A DNA stretch of 64,000 nucleotides from Elysia crispata (Eukaryota; Mollusca; Gastropoda; Plakobranchidae). This document shows positions 23,415 through 36,200 of the stretch, in pieces. Location: NCBI GenBank assembly GCA_033675545.1, contig JAWDGP010005328.1, positions 16,001 through 80,000 of the forward strand. Direction: 5' to 3'. The translations under genes were made by a program, and so were the position numbers. The stretch's first letter is position 1. Every line of letters starts with the position of its first letter. A model generated the notes under the pieces. The model was given only the letters and a program-made list of their open reading frames with translations, did no database searches and had not been told where the DNA came from.

Positions 23415-25427
23415 CCCAGGAGCAAGAATTTCTATTATTTAAGAGGTTTCTTTTAAAAAAAATGTCTTTTAAAAAATTAAGCCCCCAGAGGAAAATACTC
23501 ATTTTTTTGTTATCATTTACAATGCTTGGCATAATGCTCGTGGACACAATAAAACAATATAAATATAGAGCATTTAAATCATCTGTCTAGGGTTTTTTCA
23601 TGTTTGCGCAAGATGTTAATTACAACTGTTTGTACACATAACTTACTTTCCACTTGCCCATCCAGCAACCAAAGCAACTGTTCCCCATAAACTGATGCCC
23701 AAGCCCATGCCAATTGTCTTGATGACGGGTACAACACAGAGGTTACCTGAAGTCAAAAACTTCATGGGTTTCAATAACTAATTTATCTTTGACATCTCAA
23801 CAATCTTAATTCTCTTCTATTTATAATTCACTTTTTACTCAACAAAGAACCATTATCATTATGAAGCTGGATTTAGATCTACATCAAACATTAGTATTTT
23901 TGTTTCTATCTTGATGGACATGACTGAGTGCTCTTTAGTCATGAAGAATTTTTCCTGATAAAGCAGCCTAAGTAATATTATGTAGTACAGAATATATTGA
24001 TATAAATAGAATATATATATAAATATATCGCATAATTATAATTTTAAATTATCTTATTCTTGTGCAAGTTATCAGCTGTAATTATGAATAAAAGCAAATG
24101 TTTGCTGCAAAGCCATTCTAAAAAGAAAAATGGAGAAAAACAAGAATTAAAGTGCCGAAGTTATGAACTTTGTCACCATTTTATCGACAGCAAAGAAATA
24201 AAAGGACAACATGAAAAATTCAGAAAATGAGGAAGTTTCAAAATGTTTGCAGGGCACTATCATTTCTAAGCAAAGAGCTTGTTGACTACCACTTGTGTGG
24301 TGATTGAGACATGCCTATTTTAATTAAAGAGTAAATCCATTATTTGAATTAAAAACAAAAATAAATTGAAGTCTAATCTTAAGGCCAAAGTATGATAATA
24401 TACCAAAAAGTGAAAGAAATGTCAGTCAGCTTGTGACCTTGATTATTTCCTACATTGGGATCATTATAACCTTCTTAGAATTGAGTTTGAAAAATATAAA
24501 ACCTAGAAAATGTACAAGAGAGGAATTTTAACCTTTGTTCTTATAATACAAATCTCATAACAATTGACATTGAATCTACCATATGCCATTTCAAAGCTTT
24601 TAAGACCAAATTAGGATTAACCGATGGAACAGTTACCATAAAACTATAAGTATGATAATGTAGATAATGATGATAATCAAAAATCTAACCTGTAGCCCAA
24701 ATAGCCCCTCCTACCATGACGAGAGGAAAAAATTTGGAGTTCTGTATAAGCTGCAACACAATGCCTACCAGAAAGATCCCATTGCAAAGAACAAACTGAA
24801 AAAACATGCCTAAGAAGGCACACAAAAACATATCATATACAATTTAATTCAAGCATTGGTTTAATATTATTCATCTAAGAGTAAGACTGTAAGATTCAAT
24901 CGGATCTGCCAAAAAACAAACTCTGAGTCTGCTATCAACTTAAAATCATAGCTGGTTGGAAGTTGTTGTTGTTTTTTAATTTGAATCTTATATTCAGTTC
25001 AAATTTATGCTTATACATCAGTCACCTCTTGCTCATATTTGTTATGTTTCCAAACATTTCAATTTTGAAAAGCTAAACATCGATAAAATGTTGCAAAATT
25101 ATTTTGGTGGATCTTTGTTTTTTTTTCTTTTTGAGACATGATAGAATCAGAATGTAATTTCAATTTTATTGCATAACTTTCAAAAGTTTCAAAACTTTTT
25201 GGAGATATATGCATAACCTACTTTACAAACTCACCATCACCAGTGTAATATTTCTTCACCGGAATAAAGTTGCTCCCATACAGAATTACAGCAATTATGG
25301 CACAGATAAAGCCCACATATACAGGATAGGGTTTTCCTGGTGATTCTGTGGTTGCTGGAGCTTCAGTTGTTGATATGTTGTTTGCATAAATGCTCCAGGT
25401 GTCATACATATTGTTTATTGCTGCCAT
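13614..25427 (-). CDS. TMEM144: TMEM144-like multi-pass membrane transporter
   Basis: Ten coding exons join in phase, from 5' to 3': 25235-25427, 24690-24809, 23647-23746, 22806-22995, 20751-20843, 18069-18175, 16980-17083, 16612-16706, 15284-15463 and 13614-13694. They give 420 residues. The order matches human TMEM144: LYGSNFIPVKK and TGDGMF near residue 49-67, GGAIWATGN near 98, VVPVIKTIGMGLGI near 108, FGWFG near 138, GICYGLNFVPSIYVQD near 277, LDYVFAQYCGIYL near 303, LPGVLSGILWAIATACWF near 340, SFPIVSTGP near 367, and a last membrane span ending GFSR. TMEM144 belongs to the drug/metabolite transporter superfamily and is a predicted carbohydrate transporter with about ten membrane spans. 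The start at 25427 begins a short polar N-terminus with one NIS glycosylation site. The protein is about 75 residues longer than human TMEM144 (345). The extra lies in a hydrophilic acidic loop, residues about 172-262, encoded by exons 4-6. All introns are GT-AG. Confidence 0.95.
14141..15253. mobile_element. Non-autonomous TIR element, family shared with 52815-53948
   Basis: It is flanked by TA (14139-14140 and 15254-15255). The left end CAGTGGAACACGGATTCCTC has its counterpart on the right: reading inward, CAGTAGAACACGATAAAGCC, then CGGATTCCTCG. A close relative at 52815-53948 shares the ends and interior blocks such as TTTAACCCAGACAAG, CAATAAAGAGATCTT and TGTACTGACTGATTAA. There is no transposase frame. 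It contains a 74-bp tRNA-like stretch (14653-14726, minus strand). Confidence 0.8.
14653..14726 (-). pseudogene. tRNA-like sequence inside TIR element
   Basis: Read on the minus strand, this has tRNA length (74 bp). An A-box-like TAGCTCAAAAGG sits after an 8-base start GGACACTC. An anticodon-like loop CTGATAA follows TTGGA, a B-box-like GGTTCAACC is present, and the 3' GGGTCC pairs in part with the 5' GGAC. Anticodon and T stems are decayed. It looks like a tRNA pseudogene or tRNA-derived SINE head captured by the element. The relative at 53331-53383 keeps the A-box half but lacks the B-box half. Confidence 0.5.
15464..16611. other. TMEM144 intron 8
   Basis: AT-rich intron with a GA-rich, purine-biased plus strand at about 15960-16160. 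No gene or mobile element is recognised. Confidence 0.6.
17084..18068. other. TMEM144 intron 6
   Basis: No gene. A minus-strand TGGTTTAATCCC (about 17648-17659) resembles a Pol III B box, but no matching A box is clear, so I make no SINE call. Confidence 0.5.
18176..20750. other. TMEM144 intron 5
   Basis: 2.6-kb AT-rich intron. Apart from the GA microsatellite at 19101-19185 I see nothing in it. Confidence 0.6.
19101..19185. repeat. (GA)n microsatellite
   Basis: 85 bp of pure AG repeat in a TMEM144 intron, preceded by imperfect purine repeats from about 18995. Confidence 0.95.
20844..22805. other. TMEM144 intron 4
   Basis: AT-rich. The plus strand is strongly purine-biased around 22190-22700. 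No coding exon or transposon is recognised. Confidence 0.6.
22996..23646. other. TMEM144 intron 3
   Basis: Contains the TA microsatellite at 23353-23414; nothing else is seen. Confidence 0.6.
23353..23414. repeat. (TA)n microsatellite
   Basis: 62 bp of TA repeat with one ACA interruption near 23400, in a TMEM144 intron. Confidence 0.95.
23747..25234. other. TMEM144 introns 1 and 2
   Basis: Two introns of 943 and 425 bp around exon 2 (24690-24809). Both are AT-rich with no recognisable element. Confidence 0.6.
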
Positions 25428-25472
25428 GATAAAGGACTCTGTGGTGTTTTTTTTTTTATATGTCCAATTCGT
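25428..25472 (-). other. TMEM144 5' UTR part of first coding exon
   Basis: On the minus strand a pyrimidine-rich acceptor (acaactttttag) precedes 25472. The 45 bases from there to the ATG at 25427 would be leader. An alternative CACCACAG acceptor closer to the ATG follows an A-run, not pyrimidines, and is less likely. Confidence 0.45.
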
Positions 25473-28400
25473 CTAAAAAGTTGTAAAATTGTAAATATAA
25501 GGCCTTTACAGGGAGATGTATGAAAGGAATGAAGCACTTGTCGAACTATGACCTGCTTATTAAGGTCAGAAGCATTGTCTGCATTTACCCAGGTTTATAG
25601 GCTGTCCTAAAGATTGAAATACCTGTGAGAAAAGGAAATCATCATAAAATATTAAATGACACAAAAGAAACTAAAGAAATATAAAACAAAGTCTGATTGT
25701 AAAGTAGTGATCTTAATAATAAGAAAAGTTTAAAGAAGCACAAATTAAGATATCTGAGTTCTGAGATCAATCCATTTATTACCCACAACAAGCAGTTATG
25801 GTGTTTCTGTTATAAATTATGGTATTTTTCCTGTTTCTGAAAAACTGTTTTGACTGCTAAGTGCTAATACATTTCATTTTATGAATAACAGTTTAAAACA
25901 AAATTAACTCCATTATAAATGAAATTTATTGCTCTATCGATAAAGATTTCATCTCTTTCTATTCTGGCTTCTGCTGACAATGTCCCTTTCTTTTGTCTTC
26001 TCAGTCAATTCTTCTTCTAAAAAAAGCCTTTCAAAATAGCACTCTTAATCAAATTTCTAGATACAGGGGGAAATAAAACAAGTCCAAAGAAAAGATCATA
26101 TTGACAAATCCTTGAGTTTCACAATAATATTGGTAAATAAATTGATAGCACTTGATTGCAAATGTTCATCTCGTATGAGCAGGCAATACTGATCTCAATC
26201 AATGCTTAAGTTTACATACACACTATATTTACCACTGCAACAATATGAAATCTACAAATCAGTCCACATAAACTGGTCCACTTTATTCAGCTAACATCAA
26301 GTAAGTGTATTTGAAATAAATCTATGTAATTCATGTCTTAATCTATGAAAGTCTTGAGATAACAAAACCTCAAGCCTTTCCAAGCTCACATGAATGATAA
26401 CAGAATTGAGATAAAGCAAGCATTAAAGTCACATGCAAATCAAAGCCTCCCTTTAACTTTGATTACATCAATATTATTTGCTTGATTTCCCTTTAAAGCC
26501 CCAGCTAGCCTCAGTCTGTATTTTCCTCTTTCTTATAAAACTGTACAAAGTCCGAGAAAAGATTAATCTTATTTCAGTTTATCAAGGAGCTCTATTTATA
26601 AGTTTTTCTTTATCTAGTTGCTTCTTCTTGTTGGTTTTTTTTTTCTCAAAATGCAAAGTTTGAAATTTCATCTTGTGAATCATGCAGTGTTGAGATTACA
26701 AGGCCTTGACAATGAAAGACATTATAGAAACTATGAGTAAGTTGAAAAGGTGGAAACATGAACTTTGATGATCAATACAAACTAGATGCTACTAATAAAA
26801 ACAAGAGCACTTTTAGGATTGAAAAGCAGGAAGAAAAATAGAAAAGGGTCTACTTATAGAAGGTAAAAAAATGAATGGAAAAAGATTAGGAAAGTACAAA
26901 ATAAAAAGCAAGTATATTATTTAATTTTTAATTAAAATTCAAATGCTTCAAAGAACTGAAGAAACTTAATGAGGTTGTAAGGCAGGAGAAGCATATAACT
27001 TGCGCAACATTTCTACTTTATATCCTAGATATTATTTAATATGAAACCTTGATTTCCATTACTAATTTAAATTAAACTTGATGGTTACAAAAAAATTCTA
27101 CAACTTTTTGAAGTAAGAACTAACTAGACACATTCAACTGCTGCGCTATCTCATAAAGATAATGAATGAATTTTAATTCTACTAGAATCTGACATTAGTC
27201 AAATATATATCCAAACTTTCTCACTTTTACAAATAATTTTTGTTATGCATTACAATATTTTGAAGAAATTCAAAGTGCTTTCAAAATCCTTTTGTTGAAT
27301 CGATAATCAGACATTAATTAGGACTGAGACTCAAGACAAGTCTGATAAATATAAAGTGAATTTGATTTCTTTCTCTGCTACCTCCTCCAAAATTATTCAT
27401 TGTACAGATATAAAGTTAACTGAATTTTGATCTACCACGATCAGAGTCCAAGGCAGTACAAAAAATATTAAAGAAAAGTTTTGGATTCAGAATAAAAAAT
27501 GCACTTGAAAATTCATTATATCTATTATAAATAATTTTATCAATTTTATTGGCATATTTATTTTAATGATGAATCAAAACCGCTCTGCACAGAAAAGTAG
27601 TAGTTGTTTGCTTGGTCAGTATTTTAAGATCAGCTGTCGTTGTGACGATAGTCGCATCTTCTTCCTAGTGCTTCTTTTGCACACTTTTCTTATTTCTATA
27701 CTGTTTTATATCTAAGATATCAACTAGATCCACTAATTGTCAATAAAGAACTGTAGAAACATTCTATAAGCTACTTTATTAACTTGCCACTCTTAATTTG
27801 TCTTGTATGAGTTAAACAGATTGTGACTAGATCCGTAAAAATTATAAACTTTAGCAATCCAGGGTAACCATAGTAAGTAAGAGAAACTTGGGGCCTTAAC
27901 ATTTTTTTCTTTTGCAATACTGTCTTAGCAGTTGCATGTTTTTAATTTGCATTGGAAAGCACTTTTTCAACACATCAGGTCAAGCACTACATTGAATCTG
28001 TTACAGATAATCAGCACGACATTATGTTTTTGGTGGAGAGAGCAGCTTAAAAAGATCACACACAAGTTAAGCTTACTTTTTTTGCTTTGATCTCTCCTTC
28101 ATTAAAAGAATGTCTTTATGACACCATGAGGAGAATTCTAATGTCTCAACGTTCTATATATTATAAACCTGTACTAAAAATGTTTTATATTTCCTCAGGT
28201 CTGCTATAAATATAAAAAAAGCTGATCATTTATAAGCATCTTCATCTTCATACAACTTAAATTAATGAATATATTTAAAATTAAAGTAAATTTATTGTGA
28301 AATAATTACCACTATGTTTGAATTTTTCATTAAATTTTTTTTTCTCTTAACACTGCTAACCAGTATCCCCCACCCACTCCAAACAACTAATGTTGAACCA

Positions 28401-29713
28401 TTGGTAAAAGTCAACACTAACCTAGTCAACTGATCTGTTGTTTATAAGTATCAACTACATTCTAATTTCTACAGTCGTTATGGACCAATAAAAGGCAGAA
28501 GTTACTGATCTTACAACAACCATGTAATTAAACATGTATCCTATATGGAATTTTCTTATTTTACCCCTCTGTCCCAAAAAAGAGTTTTTAAATCTAACTT
28601 TCTGAGGAATTCAATAACTTAATTTACTTATTTAATTACTTATAAATATCCCAATATTTAAATCTTAAAACTAAAAAAAAGTGCATGGTTGAAATGCATT
28701 TTTTTATACTGATATCCAAATCATAATTTTTTCTTATATTAATCAAAAATTTGGTTTCATCATTATGAATTGAATCTTGGCTTTGGACTTATAAATTCTT
28801 GGTTGCTCAAATTTTTAGTAATGGGTATCATGTTACACAAAATTCTGAACGTATTATAATGGGTATAATAATTATAACTTGGATTTATTTTTTTTTTTTT
28901 TGAAGAACCAATATATTAGTTAATATTGAGATAAGTTGGTTCTTCACAGGCAACTGGTACGGTGACAGTACTGAGCAGAGGTCTACATGTTATTATATAT
29001 GCAATGCAACATTTCAAAAGAATCTAATCAGTCTTCCTGGTCTATTGTTGTAACCTAGCAGTTCATTAAAATTTCTCCTAAGGTAATTCTAACATAGGGT
29101 GTTAATTTTTTTTTCATTTTAAGCTGCTGCAGGTGGCATTAATTAATGTCCTTCTTTTACTTCTTATCTTAACTCCAACAGGATTTTAAACGCGTCTCAA
29201 TTATAAACTTCATTTAAAGACTGATTCACAGGATGTCTAGAGGCCCTCATAATCATTATTGAGCTTTAGAATTTAGATATCACACAGGTCTGTACACCTA
29301 TAGATGAAACAGCAGTTCGTTTTACCATCAAGTTTCATCAATTGTTTTTTATTCTAATCTACACTGCTAACATAACAATCTTCATTTGGGCAGACTTTGT
29401 GATAACTGAATAGCCAAAGTCCCAAATTTTCTGATACTTTAACACTTCAATTTCTGATGTTAAAACATTTAACCAAGTTTTGTACTGTACTCTTTTGCCT
29501 CCAGGGAGCTCTCGGTCTAATTCTATAGGTCTAGGACAAGAGATAGGTCTATTAGTTCAGCTTTGTAGACTTGCTAAAACTAATCTAAATTTCTACTTAT
29601 TCTAGATGTACAAATTTTAACAACATAACCTTTAGACTAGAGACGGTATAAGGATAAAATACCTTGTAGAGATTTATCTAAAGAAGGGCTAGATTTCTAG
29701 TAGTACTCATTAC
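25473..29713. other. Probable first intron of TMEM144
   Basis: 4.2 kb of AT-rich DNA with no coding exon, transposon or RNA gene that I can recognise. It is called an intron because a plausible donor lies at its upstream end (CAAG|GTAATG, exon end at 29714) and an acceptor at its downstream end. Confidence 0.45.
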
Positions 29714-29830
29714 CTTGTAGGCTACATTGGAAAGCCAGATCCGTGATGAAGGGGCGTCAGCTGATTGTTGTTGACGTTTTTGTTAATTCAATTAACGTTA
29801 CACACTGCCTAAGAATGCCATGATTGGTTC
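29714..29830 (-). promoter_or_regulatory. Candidate TMEM144 promoter and first non-coding exon
   Basis: On the minus strand a CCAAT box (reverse of ATTGG, 29823-29827) lies about 110 bp before a good splice donor at 29714/29713. The sequence is richer in GC than its surroundings and has several CpGs. A transcription start between them would give a short non-coding exon spliced to 25472. No TATA box is obvious. Confidence 0.35.
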
Positions 29831-31600
29831 AGCTTAGATCAGAGATGCCGAGATCCCTTTGAATACGGGCAACGTAATAGAGCCCTTTCTTTTACGTCGG
29901 ACAGTTCAGATGTTTGTGATTAAAATGTATTCCGTTAAAGTTCGATTAACTCGCGATATTATTTTAAACAATGTAAATTTAAACAACTAGAAATATTCTC
30001 ATTTGTATCATGTTCAATACTTGGCCAAAGTCGAAGAAGAAATTCGAATATCCAGATGGAGAAAGAAGAGAACCAAACACAATTATATTTATTGCCTCTG
30101 AATCAGCACTCTCTTTAAGCGAATAATTATTTGGTTGTTAAAAAGAAAGGGGGAGTACAACTACAATGTTATATTTTCACTTCAGCCAAAGATAAAAGAG
30201 TACTTCTATAGAATAGTATGCTTCTGACAAAACATAATAAAAAATAAGACAGATGTTAAATGAGGTCTAACCCCACCATTACATACATGTAGCTTTAACT
30301 ATGTCCGTATAAACACAAACAGAGCGAGGGAAGAACATTGACAGGCCAAAGAGCACTCGGTCAACAGGAGGCTGGAGTTAAGTGTGAATTTAGTACAAGA
30401 ATAGAATGATGAAATATAGGCGTATACTCTGGTGGGTCAGTAGTTTGAAAAGTAAACACGCTCGCAATTCGATGTTTTTTTTTGTGTTTTTTTTTTTTGT
30501 TTTTTTTTTTTTTGGGGGGGAGGGGTTAAATATCGTCGTCACGACGCAAACGTGCACTATGACACTGATTTGCAAGATATTTGCTTGTAGGGCTCCTAAT
30601 GTAATTGTACAATAATCTTATTATTCTTAACACCTGAATAAAGTAGTGCTTGCCCCACTTATATGAGCGTTCATTCAAAAACATAATGTTCGCCACACTC
30701 CTCATTAGGCAAATCATTATGCCAGCAGTCATCTGTCAGTTTGTCATCTCAACAAATTTTTAGCCCATTAAGTTAGCTATTTCTGGCATTTTGTGACACC
30801 TATCGTGCCTTAAGTATTACTTAAAGCAAGTTATAAATTAGCTTATGCTGTTTGTCTAGACCATCATAAATACAATGTATTTAATAGGAAGAAAAAGTGT
30901 TATATCATTGTTGATTTTTAATCGTTTAAGAACTATAAAAGCATGTTTTTATCTCCTCTGAGCATTTCAGCTCTACCATTAAATAATGAGTTTTATTCAC
31001 AGCACGCAAGTCTACTTTTATGAGCAAGCTTATCATCGGTCGTCAATTTTTTCCCATACGTGGAGTCCTGGGATAATATGTATTTATCGGGAGCAAAAGA
31101 AAGAAAATTACATGTATTCGGTTTATTTTCTAATTCGGTCCAGCACCATGAACATCGATATAGTGTTATTCATTTTTACTGTATGCACGGCGGTAAGGCC
31201 TATTTTATTGTTCAATAGATTAAAAGAAGAAGCTGTTGAATGAAAGATTTTTCATGGTAAACTTGGCATGAATGTGTCACCGAACGTGCGCGCCTGCTGC
31301 TTACCGAGCAAGCGAAACAAAGCACGAGCCAATTCAACGACTGCTGGCTATCGCCAGCCACAACACCGTTTGCCTGGTGTAAAGCTAGATCTACATACAT
31401 GTACCAGCTCTGCATATGATGTGGATTCGCTAAAAACATAGGTTAGACCCTGTAGAACATTCACAACGCAAAGCAAAGAACCTTGCAAGCTAAGGAGTGC
31501 TGCAATGTAGACTCTATCATCATGATATGAGAATGCAATGCACGCTAATGCTAAGTGAGACGAGGCAACGATATCCCCTTCAACTGCTTTGCATGTTCGC
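29831..31600. other. Intergenic DNA between divergent TMEM144 and MADF genes
   Basis: Holds a T/A homopolymer run at about 30475-30513. From about 31240 there is a GC- and CpG-richer stretch with a CCAAT at 31329-31333, likely the promoter area of the MADF gene. No coding region is supported. Confidence 0.4.
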
Positions 31601-31680
31601 CATCTTAAACCGACATGCACTATTTCTGCACGCTTTAGAATAGCACAGCACCTTTATTGCTGCTGAAGAACCAAAACTTG
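31329..31680 (+). promoter_or_regulatory. Candidate promoter and non-coding first exon of the MADF gene
   Basis: CpG-richer DNA with CCAAT at 31329-31333 ends in a strong donor (AACTTG|GTAAGA, exon end 31680). An acceptor at 33205-33206 (tttcacag) lies five bases before the ATG at 33212, so a leader exon ending at 31680 would splice there. The transcription start is not defined. Confidence 0.35.
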
Positions 31681-32007
31681 GTAAGATTTTTTATGTTTAT
31701 AAATTCTGGCTCAATTAATAATTAGAGTTTTGTGATCTATATGGGAAATCAAGATCATAGATCTAATTCTAAATTTAGTCTGGATCGCGCAAGAACAGCA
31801 TAAAGAACCTGTAAATGAAGTGGTATGTGAGTTTGGCAGATCAGCTTGCCTAGAACAGAAGGTTTCCGCACAGGATAGTGTCTTAGACAATTTAAAAGAA
31901 TGTGAATCTTGATTTATACAGGTGTAGTTTACTTTTATTTAAAATTTATGTTAATCTTGAGAAAGATTTTTTTTTTCTAATTGAATTTAAACTTTTGATC
32001 AAGCACT

Positions 32008-32024
32008 CCCCCCCCCCCCCCCCC
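32008..32024. repeat. Poly-C run
   Basis: 17 consecutive C residues, unusual in this AT-rich window. Confidence 0.95.
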
Positions 32025-32219
32025 TAAAATCTCTCTTTCGCCCTGTCTCCCCACTCACTCACACTGCTGAATCTTAAAATTTCCCATTCCTGGAAACATG
32101 AATTCCTCAATAGTGCCATCCCAGCAGTAGAATTATTTTTAGAATCTCTCTGCTCCCCCTACTGTTTTACTACATGGTATCCTTCTTTGTCCTTCCCTTT
32201 TCTTTTTTTTTTTTTCTGT

Positions 32220-32223
<4 letters not shown>

Positions 32224-32282
<59 letters not shown>

Positions 32283-32290
32283 TCTCACTC

Positions 32291-32380
<90 letters not shown>
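32224..32380. repeat. (CT)n microsatellite
   Basis: 157 bp of CT repeat with three CTCACT interruptions near 32277-32295. Confidence 0.95.
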
Positions 32381-32387
<7 letters not shown>

Positions 32388-32563
32388 AATGTATTTCTAG
32401 TCTACAAGGAATTTGTGATATATTGATAATAAATGTTAAATTTAATAAAAATTTACTTTCTCATGAAGGTTAAAATTGGATGAGCGTGTTGGAGAATAAC
32501 TGTACCTTTGTAGTGATCGAGTTCTGTATCTTAATATTGAAATATTTAGAAAATGTGCAAGTG

Positions 32564-33050
32564 CAGTGGAACTCTTGATCTTTTATGTTCTATCAAGGGT
32601 TGCTGTTATTCCCACTAATGCCAAGGGAATAAAGAATTTATTGTGATGAATGGGAGATTAGTGAGATGCATAGGTCTTGTATACCACAAGTAGCTCGCTG
32701 GACCACATGCTGTGTGATACCAGAGCTCTGGTGATTCCGATACTAGGCCTAGACTATGCTTGAACAGGAGGGATTTGCACAGAGAAAAGGCACGAAAGCC
32801 TGCATCACTTGTTCTTTTGTACAGTAGCAATGCCGGCAAGACAAAATGCTCGAGATTTTTTTTCCTATGAAAAATTTTGGTGCTTTCTTTTCTTTATACC
32901 CTCAGATCTAGTTGTTATTACAGGGGGGGAAGCCGCATTGATTTCGATGTTATATATTGCAGAATGACTTCAGTAAAGGATGAAAGGGGGATTTTCAGAT
33001 TTGTTTATGGTTTTCACTATTCGAGGTGTTGTTAAATATGGCTTCCACTG
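32564..33050. mobile_element. Probable non-autonomous TIR element
   Basis: The left end CAGTGGAACTCTTGATC and the right end (reversed) CAGTGGAAGCCATATTT share the first eight bases. Further in, the arms are only weakly alike. TA follows the right end, but the left flank is TG. It is probably a degenerate pogo-like MITE. Confidence 0.5.
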
Positions 33051-33211
33051 TAATTCTTTTACTTAAATCGCTTTTAGCATTCAGCAAGATTGATCCTGGT
33101 GCTGAATGTCTTAAATTGTTATCATTTTTGACAGAAAAACTTATTGTGTCACAGTGTTTCTTTTTATTTTGTTTGATTTAACTCAATTTTTGTGGATATT
33201 TCACAGTCAAA

Positions 33212-36200
33212 ATGTCAAGACAATTACCTTTGGAAATTGCTGAGGCACTTGTATTGGCTGTGAAAAAAAGAGAGCTTTTATACAATAGTTCATGCCCTGA
33301 ATACAAAAACCGTAATATGACAGAACTTGCTTGGGCAGCCATATCAGAAGAAGTTGGGCCGGACCGTAAGTACACAATGGAATAACTTAGTATCAGAAAA
33401 AAATATTGATCATTTAGCTTTCTCATGATGGGCAATATTTTAACTGCTGCCAGTGCCTTCATTAATATTGTAAAAGAAATACAGCTAATTCAAGTCATTG
33501 CCTCTCATACTATACTTCTACTATTGCAGATCCTTCAATGCTATGCTTTTACTGTTTCTGTTGTAATAACTTCTACTGCTACTATTTTTATTATTATTGT
33601 TATTTTGATTTTTACTTGGCTATTTTTACTCCAATTATAGTAGCCACTACTTTACACCTTCTGCTGTCGTTACTCTCTTTAAATTGATATCATTGGCTTT
33701 ACAGGTTGCATTAAAATAAACGCAATGCAAAGTCATTGCCTCACATTTTAAAAAAAAGAAGAGCGTCATCATACAATCCACTCTAAAATTTTCAACTTTT
33801 GGCTACATATATATTTATATTTTTCTTCAATAGCTTTTTACTGCAGATCTCAATGGGCTCAACTCAGAGCTACCTTCAACAGAATTGTTGCTCAACAAAA
33901 GCTACCGAATGGCCCGATGTGTGGAAAGAAGCCAAAGTGGTATTTGTACCGCCAAATGAGCTTTCTGAAAAACCACCTTGCTAATGGTAGCTTACCAAGT
34001 GACATAAACTACAGACAAGACCAGTCTGAGAGTAACCATGAGAATAGCAGCTTAGATGAGACTTGTGATGTCTCACAAGTACCAGTTAGTAGGTTTTTTT
34101 TTTAATTAAATATAAATAACTTTTAAAAAAAATAGTTTATATCAGTTTACAAGGAGAAAAAAAGTTATGAATTTTAAATGATAAAAAAATTAACATTTTT
34201 TTTTTTACTTTTCCTTAGGCGTATCAAATGATAGAAATAAATTCATAAACAGAACCTTTAATTTATTGACAAAATAAAGCTATCTGTCTCTGGATGTCAT
34301 AGTAATATGTATGGAAACTTAAAGAATTAAGCAAAAAAAAAAAAAATTGCAAATCATGCAAGTGAAGAAGAGAATTGTTAAACAATCTACCTATAGGGAT
34401 AAGGGCAGAGAGCTACTCTCCTTCTCCCATTTTGTAGATTGACTTGTTCCAAATCCAAATCCCAGTCTAATTTAAAGATCTGATTTTGATCTAGAAGTTG
34501 AGAATTTAATTTTTAAACAACAGTCAAAACATGAGATTCATCATCTGGTTTTGAAATTTTATGGGTTACAGACAGTTTAAGCATTGTAAAAGAATGGTAA
34601 AGGTGAGCAGAAAACTGGATCTAAGGCAGTTGTTCATTGGCATTTTTGTTGTTGTTGTTTAAATTAACTCAGAGGAGCTCTCACCTAAGAAAGTAGATCG
34701 TGCAATGTTGTTAATTATTGGTTCAAAATTTGGTTGTTAGTCTAAACAAAAAGGCAATGAGAAAGCTGAGGGTGAATGACATGAATAAATCTACTTGTTG
34801 CAAAACTATCATCGCATTAAAGCCCCACAAAAGTGTGCAACATTATGCCGTAAACTATGTTATTACATTAAAAAAAAACCAAATAATGCAGTTGCACAGG
34901 CTGTATTTTTCTGTATTGCCAGATATCTGAAGGTATTAATTTTATACTCGTACTATCTCACATACATTTTAAACTTTCCAGACCCAGCTTCAAAATAAAT
35001 AATAAATGATTAGCCTGCTTCTTACCTGGATTGGCAACAGTTACCTGCTATTGAAACGAAAATTTTAATTAATCTTAACAGTAGAACTTGTCTTTTTGTC
35101 ACACCAATCAATGTTCTTATACTTTTTCTTCTTTTATTGATGTGCCAAAAATACTATATAAATTTTATTTATCATGCTTAAAAAACATCTTTTTCATAAG
35201 GTTTTGAGTTTTAAATTTTTCTGTTTGGACAGTCAGAGGGCAGCACTGAGATAGCATGGAGTCCCATTTTCGTAGTTGAGAACCTAGACCAAGACGAAAG
35301 TGATACAGAAATGAAAGTTTTAGAGACTTCAGGCAGAGAACCATCAAACATTCCCGAAGCCACAAGTGGACATTTAAGCTCGCTAGAGACCAAGAGTGAT
35401 ATACCTTTGAAGGATGCATCGTCCTCATTAGAGAAAGGTTTTTCTTCTATTAAATTTTGTAAATTTATCTGAATGTGTAAAGCATGCTAAAGGTGTAAAA
35501 GTTTTGTTTTCTTCTTTTGCATTCTTTCATTCTTACCACATTCTTATTTATACATGTATGAATATTGGAAGGCCTGGCACATTAAAAGTTTGTTAATGTT
35601 TATTTTTTATGAAGTTTATTGAAGGGTCTTTTCCTGACCAGCAAGTTTTTGGGAGAAGCAGCAGTGCACAGTTTTAAGAGCTTTGAATACATTCTAAAAA
35701 TCCTTTGTTTCCAGGTGTCATAGACAAAATGAGGAGATTCTAATTCTTAATCAAGAATTAGTTTCTTCTTTCATCAGTTATTTTTTTTTTTTACATGAGT
35801 CAATGCATGAGAGTCTGATATTTATGTTTCAGCAAATTATAATTATCAAGTTCGTGAAAAAAAACAAGGGTTTTTTTCTAAATATTATACATCACATGCT
35901 TTCCAAGCTTTTTTCACTGATGCACAATCAGTGTTACCATTAAACTAAGGCAGCTGAGCAAAAGGGGCTAAGGGGTAAGGGTGTCTGTAGGCTGTAGCTG
36001 GTGGCTAGACCCAGAAGAAAGGGATGGGGATAAATATGGTGTGGAATTATATAGCAGGCTGACTGACTTGTGAGATATTTTGTAAAATGGGAGAGATGGG
36101 AGCTGCAGATAACTATACATTTACAATACTTATAGAATGTTATAAATAGCTGTTACAGATAGCAGTTACTGAGTTAGTCTTACTCTTAGTCTTACTTAAC

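Larger units (their letters stand above)
31681..33206. other. 5' UTR intron of the MADF gene
   Basis: Contains a poly-C run (32008-32024), a long CT tract (32224-32380) and a TIR element (32564-33050). No coding sequence. Confidence 0.5.

Noticed and set aside
24785-24800. TTTTTTCAG as acceptor of TMEM144 exon 2
   Set aside because: It breaks phase. The acceptor at 24811-24810 restores the conserved TGDGMF sequence.
31212-31620. Minus-strand open frames in the CpG-richer region before the MADF gene
   Set aside because: No recognisable domain, and the frames overlap each other; the region is better explained as promoter DNA.
33843-33852. CTGCAG as acceptor of MADF exon 2
   Set aside because: It gives a frame that soon ends and loses the MADF motif; the upstream CAATAG acceptor keeps both phase and domain.
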